64,000 nucleotides of DNA from Shewanella amazonensis SB2B (GTDB lineage Bacteria; Pseudomonadota; Gammaproteobacteria; Enterobacterales; Shewanellaceae), in assembly GCF_000015245.1 (NCBI RefSeq), contig NC_008700.1, positions 3,236,501 to 3,300,500 on the forward strand, given 5' to 3'. A program made the translations under genes and the position numbers. Positions 15,665-24,350 of the stretch are shown here, piece after piece. Every line of letters begins with the position of its first letter. Position 1 is the stretch's first letter. The notes below the pieces were generated by a model, which saw nothing but the letters and a program-made list of their open reading frames with translations, was not told the DNA's origin and did not search any database.

Positions 15665-18553
15665 TTATTCGTAGTCACTCATCGGCACACAGGCACAGAA
15701 CAAATTCCGGTCACCATACACGTCATCGATACGGTTCACGGTTGGCCAGAACTTGTTGGCGCGCACTGACTCGGTAGGGAACACCGCCAGCTCACGGCTG
15801 TATGGGCGGCTATCAAACGCCGGATCCATGATGTCATCCATGGTGTGCGGGGCATTGGCCAGTGGGTTGTTGTCAACCGGCCACTCGCCGCTTTCCACGC
15901 GGGCGATTTCGCCGCGAATGGCCACCATGGCCTCGATGAAGCGGTCCAGCTCAGCCTTGGATTCAGACTCAGTTGGCTCGATCATCAGGGTGCCGGCAAC
16001 CGGGAAGCTCATGGTGGGGGCGTGGAAACCGTAGTCGTTCAGACGCTTGGCCACGTCCATCTCGGTCACACCTGAGGCTTCCTTCAGCGGACGCATATCA
16101 ATGATGCACTCGTGAGCGATACGGTCGTTACGGCCACGGTACAGCACTGGATAGTGCTCAGACAGCTTCTTGGTCAGGTAGTTGGCGTTCAGCATGGCAG
16201 TCTGGGTAGATTGCTTCAGACCCTTGCTGCCCAGCAGCTTGATGTACATCCAGCTGATTGGCAGGATACCGGCGCTGCCGAATGGGGCTGCAGATACGGC
16301 ACCATTGTTGTCGCTCTCGATGCCCTGCTTCACTACCGCGTGACCAGCCACGAAAGGTGCCAGGTGCTTCTTCACGCCGATTGGGCCCATGCCTGGACCG
16401 CCGCCGCCGTGAGGGATGGCGAAGGTCTTGTGCAGGTTCAGGTGAGATACGTCGGCACCGATAAAGCCAGGCGCAGTAAGACCTACCTGGGCGTTCATGT
16501 TGGCACCGTCGAGGTACACCTGACCACCGTGCTGATGAATGATGTCACAGATTTCACGCACGGTTTCTTCGTATACACCGTGGGTGGAAGGATAGGTGAT
16601 CATGATGCACGACAGGTTCTCGGCCACTTCGGCGGCCTTGGCGCGCAGGTCGTCCAGATCCACGTTGCCTTGCTTGTCACAGGCGGTCACTACCACCTTC
16701 ATGCCAGCGAGCTGGGCAGAGGCAGGGTTGGTACCGTGGGCAGACTGAGGAATGAGACACACATCGCGATGACCTTCGCCACGGGACTCGTGGTACTTGC
16801 GGATAGCCAGCAGACCGGCGTATTCGCCCTGGGCACCTGAGTTGGGCTGCATGCACACGGCATCGTAACCTGTGATGTCCACCAGCCAGTCAGACAGTTC
16901 ACCAATCAGCTGGGTGTAACCCTGGGCCTGCTCAGATGGGCAGAAGGGGTGCATGTTGGCAAATTCAGGCCAGCTCACCGGGATCATCTCAACGGCAGCG
17001 TTGAGTTTCATGGTGCAGGAACCCAGCGAGATCATGGAGTGGTTCAGGGCCAGGTCCTTGTTCTCGAGGCGCTTGATGTAGCGCATCATTTCGGTTTCGC
17101 TGTGGTAGCTGTTGAAGGTTGGGTGAGTCAGGAAAGCTTCTTCACGTACCAGTGCAGCCGGGATAGAGCTTGAACCCTTGGCCAGGATGTCGGCATCGAT
17201 AGCGGCCACATCCAGACCATGACCGGCACCCAGGATGATGTCGAACAGTTCGGCAACATCGGCACGGGTAGTGGTTTCAGCCAGGCTCACACCCACAACA
17301 CCATCGGCGTCGTAGCGCAGGTTTACACCGGCAGCCAGAGCGCGGGCACGTACGGCGTCCACATCAACCTTGAAGCTTAAGGTATCGAACCATTGAGTGT
17401 TCAGCACAGTGACGCCCTTGGCGGCCAGACCGGCGGCCAGGATATCAGTCAGGCGGTGAATGCGGTTGGCAATCACTTTCAGGCCTTGTGGGCCATGGAA
17501 TACGGCGTAGAAAGAGGCCATGTTGGCCAGCAGCACCTGTGCAGTACAGATGTTGGAGTTGGCTTTCTCGCGGCGGATGTGCTGCTCTCGGGTTTGCATG
17601 GCCATACGCAGGGCAGTCTTGCCACGGGTGTCTTTGGACACGCCGATGATACGACCCGGCATAGAGCGCTTATGCTCGTCTTTGGACACAAAGAAGGCGG
17701 CGTGTGGACCACCAAAGCCCATTGGTACGCCAAAGCGCTGGGCTGAGCCGAATACCACGTCGGCACCCATGGCACCCGGGCTCTTCAAGAGCACCAGCGA
17801 CATGATGTCGGCGCCCACGGTCACAATCACGTTCTTGGCGCGCAGCTGGGCAAACAGCTCGGTGAAATCGGTCAGTTGACCCTGACGGTTGGTGTACTGG
17901 AACAGGGCACCAAAGAGGTCATCATGGTTAGCCGCCTCAGCAGCAGGACCGGTCACAATGTCAAAGCCAAAACACTCGGCGCGGGTTTTTACCACGTCCA
18001 GGGTTTGTGGGAACACATCGTCAGCCACGAAGAAAGTATTGGCTTTCTTGGCCTTGGAGACACGCTTGGCCAGCGCCATGGCTTCGGCTGCGGCAGTGGC
18101 TTCGTCCAGCAAAGAGGCAGAGGCCAGATCCAGACCGGTGAGGTCGATGGACAGCTGCTGGAAGTTCAGGATGGCTTCGAGGCGGCCCTGGGCGATTTCT
18201 GGCTGATATGGGGTGTAGGCGGTGTACCAACCTGGGTTTTCCAGCACGTTACGCAGGATAACGTTAGGCACTTCGGTGCCGTGGTAACCCATACCAATGT
18301 AGCTCTTGAACACCTGGTTTTTGTCAGCCAACTGACGGATGTAGGCCAAACCAGCAGCTTCGCCGTTGGAGGCGCCTACGTTCAGCTCACGACCCAGACG
18401 GATAGACTCGGGTACGATTTGGGCGGTCAGATCTTCCAGGGACTCGGCACCAACGTAGTTCAGCATGGCTTGCTGTTCGTCGGCATCGGGGCCAATGTGA
18501 CGGGTCAGAAACAGCTCGTGCTGTTCCAGCTCTGTGAGGGTTTGCTTGGTCAT
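15665..18553 (-). CDS. gcvP: Glycine dehydrogenase (decarboxylating), P protein
   Basis: Protein of 962 residues, the full length of the homodimer-type P protein. It decarboxylates glycine with pyridoxal phosphate and passes the aminomethyl group to the lipoyl arm of GcvH. The N-terminal half begins with the typical FLTRHIGPD, and the C-terminal half carries the cofactor lysine in HLNLHKTFAIPHGGGGPGMGP near residue 707. It is the last gene of gcvT-gcvH-gcvP, with a hairpin in the 101-base gap after gcvH that may lower its expression relative to the first two genes. The start follows a typical gap and the protein aligns from its first residues with the family. Confidence 0.98.
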   Translation of the reverse strand: MTKQTLTELEQHELFLTRHIGPDADEQQAMLNYVGAESLEDLTAQIVPESIRLGRELNVGASNGEAAGLAYIRQLADKNQVFKSYIGMGYHGTEVPNVILRNVLENPGWYTAYTPYQPEIAQGRLEAILNFQQLSIDLTGLDLASASLLDEATAAAEAMALAKRVSKAKKANTFFVADDVFPQTLDVVKTRAECFGFDIVTGPAAEAANHDDLFGALFQYTNRQGQLTDFTELFAQLRAKNVIVTVGADIMSLVLLKSPGAMGADVVFGSAQRFGVPMGFGGPHAAFFVSKDEHKRSMPGRIIGVSKDTRGKTALRMAMQTREQHIRREKANSNICTAQVLLANMASFYAVFHGPQGLKVIANRIHRLTDILAAGLAAKGVTVLNTQWFDTLSFKVDVDAVRARALAAGVNLRYDADGVVGVSLAETTTRADVAELFDIILGAGHGLDVAAIDADILAKGSSSIPAALVREEAFLTHPTFNSYHSETEMMRYIKRLENKDLALNHSMISLGSCTMKLNAAVEMIPVSWPEFANMHPFCPSEQAQGYTQLIGELSDWLVDITGYDAVCMQPNSGAQGEYAGLLAIRKYHESRGEGHRDVCLIPQSAHGTNPASAQLAGMKVVVTACDKQGNVDLDDLRAKAAEVAENLSCIMITYPSTHGVYEETVREICDIIHQHGGQVYLDGANMNAQVGLTAPGFIGADVSHLNLHKTFAIPHGGGGPGMGPIGVKKHLAPFVAGHAVVKQGIESDNNGAVSAAPFGSAGILPISWMYIKLLGSKGLKQSTQTAMLNANYLTKKLSEHYPVLYRGRNDRIAHECIIDMRPLKEASGVTEMDVAKRLNDYGFHAPTMSFPVAGTLMIEPTESESKAELDRFIEAMVAIRGEIARVESGEWPVDNNPLANAPHTMDDIMDPAFDSRPYSRELAVFPTESVRANKFWPTVNRIDDVYGDRNLFCACVPMSDYE

Positions 18554-18616
18554 GATAAACCTTTCAAATTACGCCGATCTCAATTGCGACCGATCTGCTT
18601 TATGTCGGATAAAACA

Positions 18617-18640
18617 AACGAAGCCCCGGGGGGCTTCGTT
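18617..18640 (-). terminator. Hairpin between gcvH and gcvP
   Basis: AACGAAGCCC (18617-18626) and GGGCTTCGTT (18631-18640) make a ten-pair stem with a four-base loop, followed on the minus strand by TTTGTTTT. It lies inside the operon, so it probably acts as a partial terminator or mRNA-end protector rather than a full stop. Confidence 0.6.
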
Positions 18641-18654
18641 TTTCCTGGCGAGGA

Positions 18655-19044
18655 TTATTCCTCGTCGATAACTGCTTGATAACCTTCGGCGTCGAGCAGG
18701 CTGTCCAGCTCAGACTCGTCAGAAGGCTTGATGCGGAAGAACCAGCCGTCACCGTAAGCGTCGCTGTTTACCAGCTCTGGAGAATCTTCCAGAGACTCGT
18801 TTACGGCAATCACTTCACCGGAGATAGGGGCATAGATGTCAGAGGCAGCTTTTACAGACTCAGCTACGGCGCAGTCTTCACCGGCAGACACAGTGTCACC
18901 CACTTCAGGCAGCTCAACGAATACCATGTCACCCAGCAGTTCCTGAGCGTGCTCAGTGATACCTACGGTGTAGGTGCCGTCGTCTTCCTTGCGGATCCAT
19001 TCGTGGGAAGAAGCATACTTGAGTTCGGACGGGATATTGCTCAT
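18655..19044 (-). CDS. gcvH: Glycine cleavage system H protein
   Basis: Protein of 129 residues, normal for the lipoyl-carrying H protein, which shuttles the aminomethyl group from GcvP to GcvT and then to the dihydrolipoyl dehydrogenase. The lipoylation site is Lys65 in AESVKAASD, inside the usual biotin/lipoyl-type fold (ELPEVGDTV before, SGEVIAVNE after). It lies 25 bases downstream of gcvT and before gcvP. Nothing unusual is visible. Confidence 0.98.
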
Positions 19045-19069
19045 TGTTCTTGTTCCTTAATCGGGTCTT

Positions 19070-20164
19070 TTAAAATGCTTGTTTTCCATTGCGTACGAAG
19101 CTGGGTGCGATGACACGCACCGTCACACGCTTCTTGCGCATTTCCACTTCGGCAGTCTCACCGATGGCGCCGGGTACGCGAGCCATCGCGATAGAATAGC
19201 CCAAAGTGGGTGAGAATGTACCGCTGGTGATCACGCCCTGGTGCTCAACGCCATTGGCGTCGGTAAAAAACACTGGCATATCATGGCGCAGAACGCCCTT
19301 CTCTTCCATCACCAGACCGACTAATTTGTCGCTGCCCTTGGCCTTGATGGCTTCCAGCGCTTCACGGCCGATAAAGTCGCGATCCGCAGGTTCCCATGCA
19401 ATGGTCCAGCCCATGTTGGCGGCCAGTGGGTTGACGCTCTCGTCCATGTCCTGACCGTAGAGGTTCATACCGGCTTCCAGGCGCAGGGTGTCACGGGCAC
19501 CCAGACCACATGGCTGCACACCGGCATCCAGCAGGGCTTGCCACAGGGCCTCGGCTTCGGCTTCTGGCACGATGATCTCGTAGCCGGCTTCACCTGTGTA
19601 ACCTGTGGTGGCAATAAAGAGGCTGCCAGCTTGCTTGCCGAAGAAAGGCTTCATACCTTCTACAGCAGCGTTTTGCTCGGCAGTAAATACGGTGGCGGCT
19701 TTGGCTTTGGCATTGGGACCCTGCACGGCAATCATGGCCAGTTCAGGACGCTCGGTGATGGTGACATCGAAGCCTTTGGCCTGCTCACCAATCCACGCCA
19801 GATCTTTTTCGCGGGTAGCAGAGTTCACTACCACGCGGTATTGAGTGTCGCTGAGATAGTAGGTGATGAGGTCGTCAATGACGCCGCCGTCGTGGTTCAG
19901 CATGCCGCCGTAGAGGGCTTTGCCGGGAACGGTCAGTTTGGCAATGTCGTTAGCCAGCAGTTTGCGCAGGAAAGCGCGGGCATCGGCACCTTCAACGTCC
20001 ACTACAGTCATGTGAGATACGTCGAACATACCGGCGTCACGGCGCACGGCATGGTGCTCTTCGATTTGGGAGCCATAGTTGAGGGGCATATTCCAGCCGT
20101 GGAAGTCCACCATCTTGGCGTTCGATTCCAGGTGCTTGCTAAAGAGTACAGTTTTATTAGCCAT
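19070..20164 (-). CDS. gcvT: Aminomethyltransferase, glycine cleavage T protein
   Basis: Protein of 364 residues when read from the ATG at 20164 ([12 protein letters not shown]), the length of E. coli GcvT. The longer open frame adds 40 residues that do not fit the family, and GAAGGG lies upstream of the chosen ATG. GcvT releases ammonia from the aminomethyl-lipoyl H protein and forms methylene-tetrahydrofolate. Family landmarks include [26 protein letters not shown] and the substrate/folate region [17 protein letters not shown]. It is the first gene of the operon, preceded by a promoter with a palindrome over the -35 region. Confidence 0.97.
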
Positions 20165-20231
20165 TATTATCCCTTCTATCCGGGGCTTTGGTGCCAAAAA
20201 TAGAAACGGCACCTGGTTAAAATGCGGCGAA

Positions 20232-20262
20232 ATTATACCTTGCGTCACAAATTTGTATACAA
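20232..20262 (-). promoter_or_regulatory. gcvT promoter with TTGTATACAA palindrome
   Basis: On the minus strand a perfect -10 (TATAAT, 20232-20237) lies about 70 bases before gcvT. A ten-base perfect palindrome, TTGTATACAA (20253-20262), covers the -35 position. A dyad placed there is typical of a repressor site. I do not recognise the regulator, and no glycine riboswitch fold was apparent in the leader. Confidence 0.5.
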
Positions 20263-20444
20263 GAGAATTTTCTAATCCGAACAACCAGGCATTAGTTTTT
20301 CTTATGAAAAAACCAGAAAAAACTAATCTTCAGAAGTCGCTTTACAATTTTTCGCCGCCAATTGTTTGATATTTGCTGCAAAAATCACCTTTAACGGCTG
20401 TTGGGCCAGCCGCTGTTATCAAATATTTCACAGAGACTGTTTGC

Positions 20445-21626
20445 TTATCTGCCCATGGCCTGTTTGATGAACACTGTTTTCAGTCCAGGCAACTTATCCA
20501 CCAGGTTCAATCCCAGATCCCGCACGGCCTGCTTGATGGGGTTGCTGCCTTCAAAGAGGCGTTTGAAGCCTTCCATGGTAGCAATCATTTCCTGGGCGGC
20601 GGCCTTGCGCTCACGCTCCAGCGGCCGGAGCAGACGGTAGTCACCTATATCTTTGCCCTCGGCTTTCAGGCGACCAATGGTCTCGATAATGGCGGCGGCG
20701 TCCTGAAAACCCAGGTTAACGCCCTGCCCCGCCAACGGGTGTATGGTGTGGGCCGCATCCCCCGCCAGCAGCAGCCGGTGACGGGCAAAATGGCGGGCAT
20801 AGCGCATGCGCAGGTTAAAGCCGATACGCTCACTCTTTACGTGGCACAGACCAAGGCGGGCATCGAAGGCGGCGGTAAGCGACTTTGAAAAATTTTCATC
20901 ATCCATCGCCAGCAGTTCCTGCGCCCGAGGCTCGGTTACCGACCAAACGATGGAGCAAAGATTTGCCTGAAACAGCGGCAAAAACGCCAGCGGGCCGTCA
21001 GGCAAAAACACCTGTCGGGCACAGCTCTCGTGGGGCTCGGCGGTTTCTATGGTGGCAACAATGGCGGTGTGGCCATAGTCCCAGAACGTCAGCGGAATAT
21101 TGCACTGGCTGCGCACCCAACTGTTTGCGCCGTCGGCGGCAATCACCAGCGCAGCCGAGAGCATGTCGCCCTCTTCCAGGGTCAGCCAGGCTTCCTTTTC
21201 ACCAAAGGCAAGGCGGCTTAAACGCACACCTTCCCGGTAATCCAGGTTATCGAACTCTCCGGCACGTTTTGCCAGCGCGGCGGCAATATTGTCGTTTTCG
21301 ATGATGGTGCCAAGGCTTGATTCGCCCAGTTCATTGGCATCAAAACCAATTTTGCCCATGCCGTCTTTGTCCCACACCTGCATACGGCCATAGGAGGCGG
21401 TGCGCTGGCTGTCCATCAGCGGCCAGGCGCCCAGAGATTTGAGCAAATCTTCGCTGGCGCGGTTGATGGCGCTGACCCGAAGACGCGGCTCGCCTGCAAC
21501 AGCACTCTGGCTGCCCGCATCCAGGACTGTCACCTTAAGCCCGGCCTCGGCAAGGCCGATGGCGGTTGCCAATCCCACCATGCCGCCACCTACAATGGCC
21601 ACATCACAGCTTTGGGTTGTCATCAT
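20445..21626 (-). CDS. ubiI: FAD-dependent ubiquinone-pathway hydroxylase UbiI (VisC)
   Basis: Protein of 393 residues in the UbiH/UbiI/COQ6 family of flavin monooxygenases, which hydroxylate the polyprenylphenol ring during ubiquinone synthesis; UbiI acts at C5. The FAD-binding GGGMVGLATAIGLAEAG is at the N-terminus and the second FAD motif LLAGDAAHTIHPLAGQGVNLGF near residue 285. It lies 23 bases downstream of ubiH and upstream of gcvTHP, the same order as ubiH-visC-gcvT in E. coli, which is why I call this copy UbiI and the other UbiH. Two adjacent ATGs could start it. Confidence 0.9.
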   Translation of the reverse strand: MMTTQSCDVAIVGGGMVGLATAIGLAEAGLKVTVLDAGSQSAVAGEPRLRVSAINRASEDLLKSLGAWPLMDSQRTASYGRMQVWDKDGMGKIGFDANELGESSLGTIIENDNIAAALAKRAGEFDNLDYREGVRLSRLAFGEKEAWLTLEEGDMLSAALVIAADGANSWVRSQCNIPLTFWDYGHTAIVATIETAEPHESCARQVFLPDGPLAFLPLFQANLCSIVWSVTEPRAQELLAMDDENFSKSLTAAFDARLGLCHVKSERIGFNLRMRYARHFARHRLLLAGDAAHTIHPLAGQGVNLGFQDAAAIIETIGRLKAEGKDIGDYRLLRPLERERKAAAQEMIATMEGFKRLFEGSNPIKQAVRDLGLNLVDKLPGLKTVFIKQAMGR

Positions 21627-21649
21627 CTGTCAGTCCTCGGACGAAATAG

Positions 21650-22945
21650 TTACAGGTTGGGCGTCAGGCGGACACCACGGCGCCAGCCCATGGCCCGGCT
21701 TGCAAGCGGCGCCTTGAGCGGCGGACACCAGGACAGCAGCCGAAGTCCCACACTGCGCCCGGCCACCAGCGGCCAATATTGATTGGAAAAGCCCCGAACC
21801 AGGGATTCGATGGCCAGCAGGGTTTCACGCCTGTCGTGCTCGCGAAGTGTCAAATAACGATGCAGCAGGCGAATATCGCCCACATCTGCATGGCGGTTTT
21901 CACTGAGTGCCTGCTGCAACACCCGGGTCAAATCGACAATATCCCTGAGGCCCAGGTTAAAGCCCTGACCGGCGATGGGATGGAGGGTTTGAGCGGCATT
22001 GCCCACAAACACGCAGCGATGGTGAATGGGTCTTGGCATCCAGGACAGTTTCAGGGGATAACGCTGACGATTACCGGCGCCAAGGAAGACCCCGGCCCGG
22101 TTGCCAAAGGCCTGCTGTAATTGACTCACAAAGCGTTGCTCATCGCAGTCCTGCAGCATTCGGGCTTCGTCGGGAGGCAGGGCCCACACCAGTGAGAGCC
22201 GCTGTTCCCCATTAATAGCTGCCATGGGCAACAGCGCCAAAGGCCCTGTGTCTGTGAAGCGCTCCCACGCCCAATGTTCATGGGGCTGCCGGGTTACCAC
22301 ATTGGCAATCACAGCTTCCTGATCAAAGTCCACCTGCTCAAGCGGTAAGTTAAAGTGGCTGCGTACGGCAGAACCCAAACCATCGGCAGCGACGACAAGC
22401 TTTGCACTCAGCTTTTTACCGGACTCCAGCAGCAGGGTGTGTGCATCCTGACCCGCCTCCATACCCACCAGACTATCGGGGCACAGCAGTTGGATACGGG
22501 TCTTGGCCATGGCATCAAACAATGCTTTGCCCACGGCCTCAAGCTCAACCACTTGCCCAAGATAAGGCAGACCAAAGGCGCTGCTATTGAGCTCCGTCAT
22601 ACCAAAATGGCCACGGTCTGAGACATGAATATCGGTAATGGGGGTGCCAAGCCGACTCAGGTGTCGCCACACACCGAGGCGCTTAAGCTCCTCAATGGAG
22701 CCTTCGGCAACGGCGATAGCGCGGGCATCAAAGCCGGGATGTTCATCGCCGGGCGCCCTGGCTTCAATCAGGGCGATGGAAAGGGGGGCGTCTGATAGCT
22801 TGCAGAGCTGCTCGAGGGCGAGCGCCAGAGTGGCACCGGCCATGGCACCGCCCACGATAGCGATATCGACCGCCTGCGCTGAATTCGACACATCGGCAGG
22901 CGCATTGTCACTGCCAGTTGGGTTGATGTGACGGGTGTCGTCCAT
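21650..22945 (-). CDS. ubiH: FAD-dependent ubiquinone-pathway hydroxylase UbiH
   Basis: Protein of 431 residues, paralogue of the next gene and assigned UbiH by gene order. UbiH hydroxylates the ring at C6 in ubiquinone synthesis. It has an N-terminal extension of about 27 residues (MDDTRHINPTGSDNAPADVS...) before the FAD motif VGGAMAGATLALALEQ. The second FAD motif is FVGNAAQTLHPIAGQGFNLGLRD near residue 310. It lies 30 bases after the YgfB-family gene on the same strand. A later start would remove the extension, but no better ribosome-binding site was seen. Confidence 0.9.
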   Translation of the reverse strand: MDDTRHINPTGSDNAPADVSNSAQAVDIAIVGGAMAGATLALALEQLCKLSDAPLSIALIEARAPGDEHPGFDARAIAVAEGSIEELKRLGVWRHLSRLGTPITDIHVSDRGHFGMTELNSSAFGLPYLGQVVELEAVGKALFDAMAKTRIQLLCPDSLVGMEAGQDAHTLLLESGKKLSAKLVVAADGLGSAVRSHFNLPLEQVDFDQEAVIANVVTRQPHEHWAWERFTDTGPLALLPMAAINGEQRLSLVWALPPDEARMLQDCDEQRFVSQLQQAFGNRAGVFLGAGNRQRYPLKLSWMPRPIHHRCVFVGNAAQTLHPIAGQGFNLGLRDIVDLTRVLQQALSENRHADVGDIRLLHRYLTLREHDRRETLLAIESLVRGFSNQYWPLVAGRSVGLRLLSWCPPLKAPLASRAMGWRRGVRLTPNL

Positions 22946-22975
22946 GGTGCCTAGCTCCTCAACGTCCCGCCAATA

Positions 22976-23551
22976 TCAATGCAGATTATTGCTGGGCTGT
23001 ATAGCGCCGCCGCCATCCTGGGGGCCAAATTCCTGATAACAATGAATGGCCGCCATACGCACGAATTCAAGAATTTCGACATAGGCAGTTTCTGATTCTT
23101 CATCATCCACCACATCGATTTCGACCTGAGCCACGGCGGCGAGATCGGCAATCACTTCGCGCACATCTTCAGAGGCCTGATTGAGCCCCGGCTGGATAAT
23201 GGCAAGTCCTGCCAGAAAACTCTGCACCCACAGAGACAGGGCTTCGACTCTGTCACACAGGGGCTCTTCTTCTTCGGGCAATAGCGGCATAAAACCAAAA
23301 TCAATTTCCCCAAGGCGTGCCTGGGTATCGACAAATAGCTCCTCCACCAGGGCTTGCAGCTCAGCGGGGATTGATTGCCCATCATTCATCAACTCAAGCA
23401 GGGGCTTAAGCCAGGCTCCCCGGCCCTGCTCTACACCACCGGCAATCAAGCCGACCATGGCGCCGTGCACTTCCACCGGATGCTGACCAATTTCAGCCGC
23501 TTCCAGCGCGCCGAGCAGTTTTTCAATTTTGAGGGAGGGTGGGGTTGCCAT
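22976..23551 (-). CDS. ygfB: YgfB family (UPF0149) protein
   Basis: Protein of about 191 residues of the all-helical UPF0149 family, whose members bind other proteins and are often next to zapA or ubiH. Visible landmarks: EVHGAMVGLIAGG near residue 30, FGFMPLLPEEEEPL near the middle, and VEILEFVRMAAIHCYQEF near the end. The ATG at 23551 (MATPPSL) is used in place of the longer frame that starts nine codons earlier. It is the first gene of a leftward group (ygfB-ubiH-ubiI). In E. coli pepP sits between ygfB and ubiH; here only 30 bases do. Confidence 0.88.
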   Translation of the reverse strand: MATPPSLKIEKLLGALEAAEIGQHPVEVHGAMVGLIAGGVEQGRGAWLKPLLELMNDGQSIPAELQALVEELFVDTQARLGEIDFGFMPLLPEEEEPLCDRVEALSLWVQSFLAGLAIIQPGLNQASEDVREVIADLAAVAQVEIDVVDDEESETAYVEILEFVRMAAIHCYQEFGPQDGGGAIQPSNNLH

Positions 23552-23739
23552 AATTGAGTGTCCAATGCCTAAACGCAATTGGCCAATGCTAACAGACGCC
23601 AGCGGCTGTCACCAAGTTTGCAAACAGGGGTTTGTGGCAATTTTGCGTGACATTGGCTCAATAATCATCTTTTCCCTCAGGTCGTTGTTCACGCAAGCAG
23701 CAAACTCGTTTTCAGCGCGGCCTGAACGCGGCTCCGGCC

Positions 23740-23768
23740 TTGCACTTTTGTAACCCGCCTTATATAGT
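23740..23768 (+). promoter_or_regulatory. Probable sigma-70 promoter of zapA
   Basis: TTGCAC (23740-23745) and TATAGT (23763-23768) are separated by 17 bases and lie just before the zapA start, a good match to the sigma-70 consensus. Transcription from here could also run into the 6S RNA. Confidence 0.55.
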
Positions 23769-23800
23769 CCGCCACATAAAGACCACCACAGGGATAGCCC

Positions 23801-24109
23801 ATGAGCAGTAGCGCCATTGATATCATCCTCCTTGGACGCACCTACTCCATCGCCTGTCCAGTCGGACAAGAAGCGGCTCTGAGGTCGGTGGCACAAAAGC
23901 TTGAACAGCAACTGACGTCGCTTCGCGGCCGAACCAGCAACCTGAGCCGGGAAGATCTGGCCATGATGGCGGCATTAAATCTCGGTCATGAGTTGCACGA
24001 AGAACAGCGAAAGAATCAAGACTATATGCAGCAAATGGATGACAGAATCCGCCTGCTGCAGCGAACGCTCGAACAAGCTTTGGTTGAGCGAAGCCACAAG
24101 GAAGATTAA
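23801..24109 (+). CDS. zapA: Cell division protein ZapA
   Basis: Protein of 102 residues, the usual size. ZapA bundles FtsZ filaments at the division ring. The N-terminal domain (IDIILLGRTYSIACPVGQEAALRSVAQKLEQ, read in parts) is typical, and residues about 60-100 form the dimerising coiled coil (ALNLGHELHEEQRKNQDY, MQQMDDRIRLLQRTLEQAL). The gene is divergent from ygfB and is followed by 6S RNA and fthC, the standard gammaproteobacterial order, which independently supports the call. Confidence 0.96.
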   Translation: MSSSAIDIILLGRTYSIACPVGQEAALRSVAQKLEQQLTSLRGRTSNLSREDLAMMAALNLGHELHEEQRKNQDYMQQMDDRIRLLQRTLEQALVERSHKED

Positions 24110-24159
24110 ACTGATTACAGGTTTTGCACCGGGTACATTCCCAGTGTAACACCACCAAA

Positions 24160-24343
24160 TTTGCTCCCTGGGTTGTGCGCCAGCTGGTAATGTCCCTGTG
24201 CCGATATTTTTGACTTTAGGGCAGGTGTTTTACCGACATTGAGCAGGCTCGGCTCGTACCGAGAAGCCTTAGGAAGTAATCGCAGGCCCGCCTTGAACCT
24301 ACGGTTCAAGGGCTACACCGGCAGCGGCATTCCGGGGAGCATC
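24160..24343 (+). ncRNA. ssrS: 6S RNA
   Basis: About 184 nucleotides, the length of E. coli 6S RNA, placed between zapA and fthC as expected. The ends pair (TTTGCTCCCTGG near the 5' end with CCGGGGAGC near the 3' end). Conserved inner blocks are visible: GTGCCGATATTT, GAGCAGGCTCGG, GAGAAGCCTTA and TTGAACC...GGTTCAAGGG. 6S RNA binds the sigma-70 RNA polymerase holoenzyme as a promoter mimic, mainly in stationary phase. The ends are estimated from base pairing and could be off by a few bases. The downstream gene starts seven bases later. Confidence 0.93.
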
Positions 24344-24350
24344 TCAACTT

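Noticed and set aside
16112..16840. 242-codon open frame on the plus strand over gcvP
   Set aside because: Lies entirely opposite a well-conserved glycine dehydrogenase gene. It is an antisense shadow of GC-rich codons, with no domain and no ribosome-binding site.
20165..20444. Possible glycine riboswitch upstream of gcvT
   Set aside because: I looked for the paired glycine-binding cores in the minus-strand leader and did not see them. A promoter with a palindrome explains the region better. A covariance search would settle it.
23609..23911. 100-codon minus-strand frame over the zapA promoter
   Set aside because: Overlaps zapA and its promoter and resembles no family.
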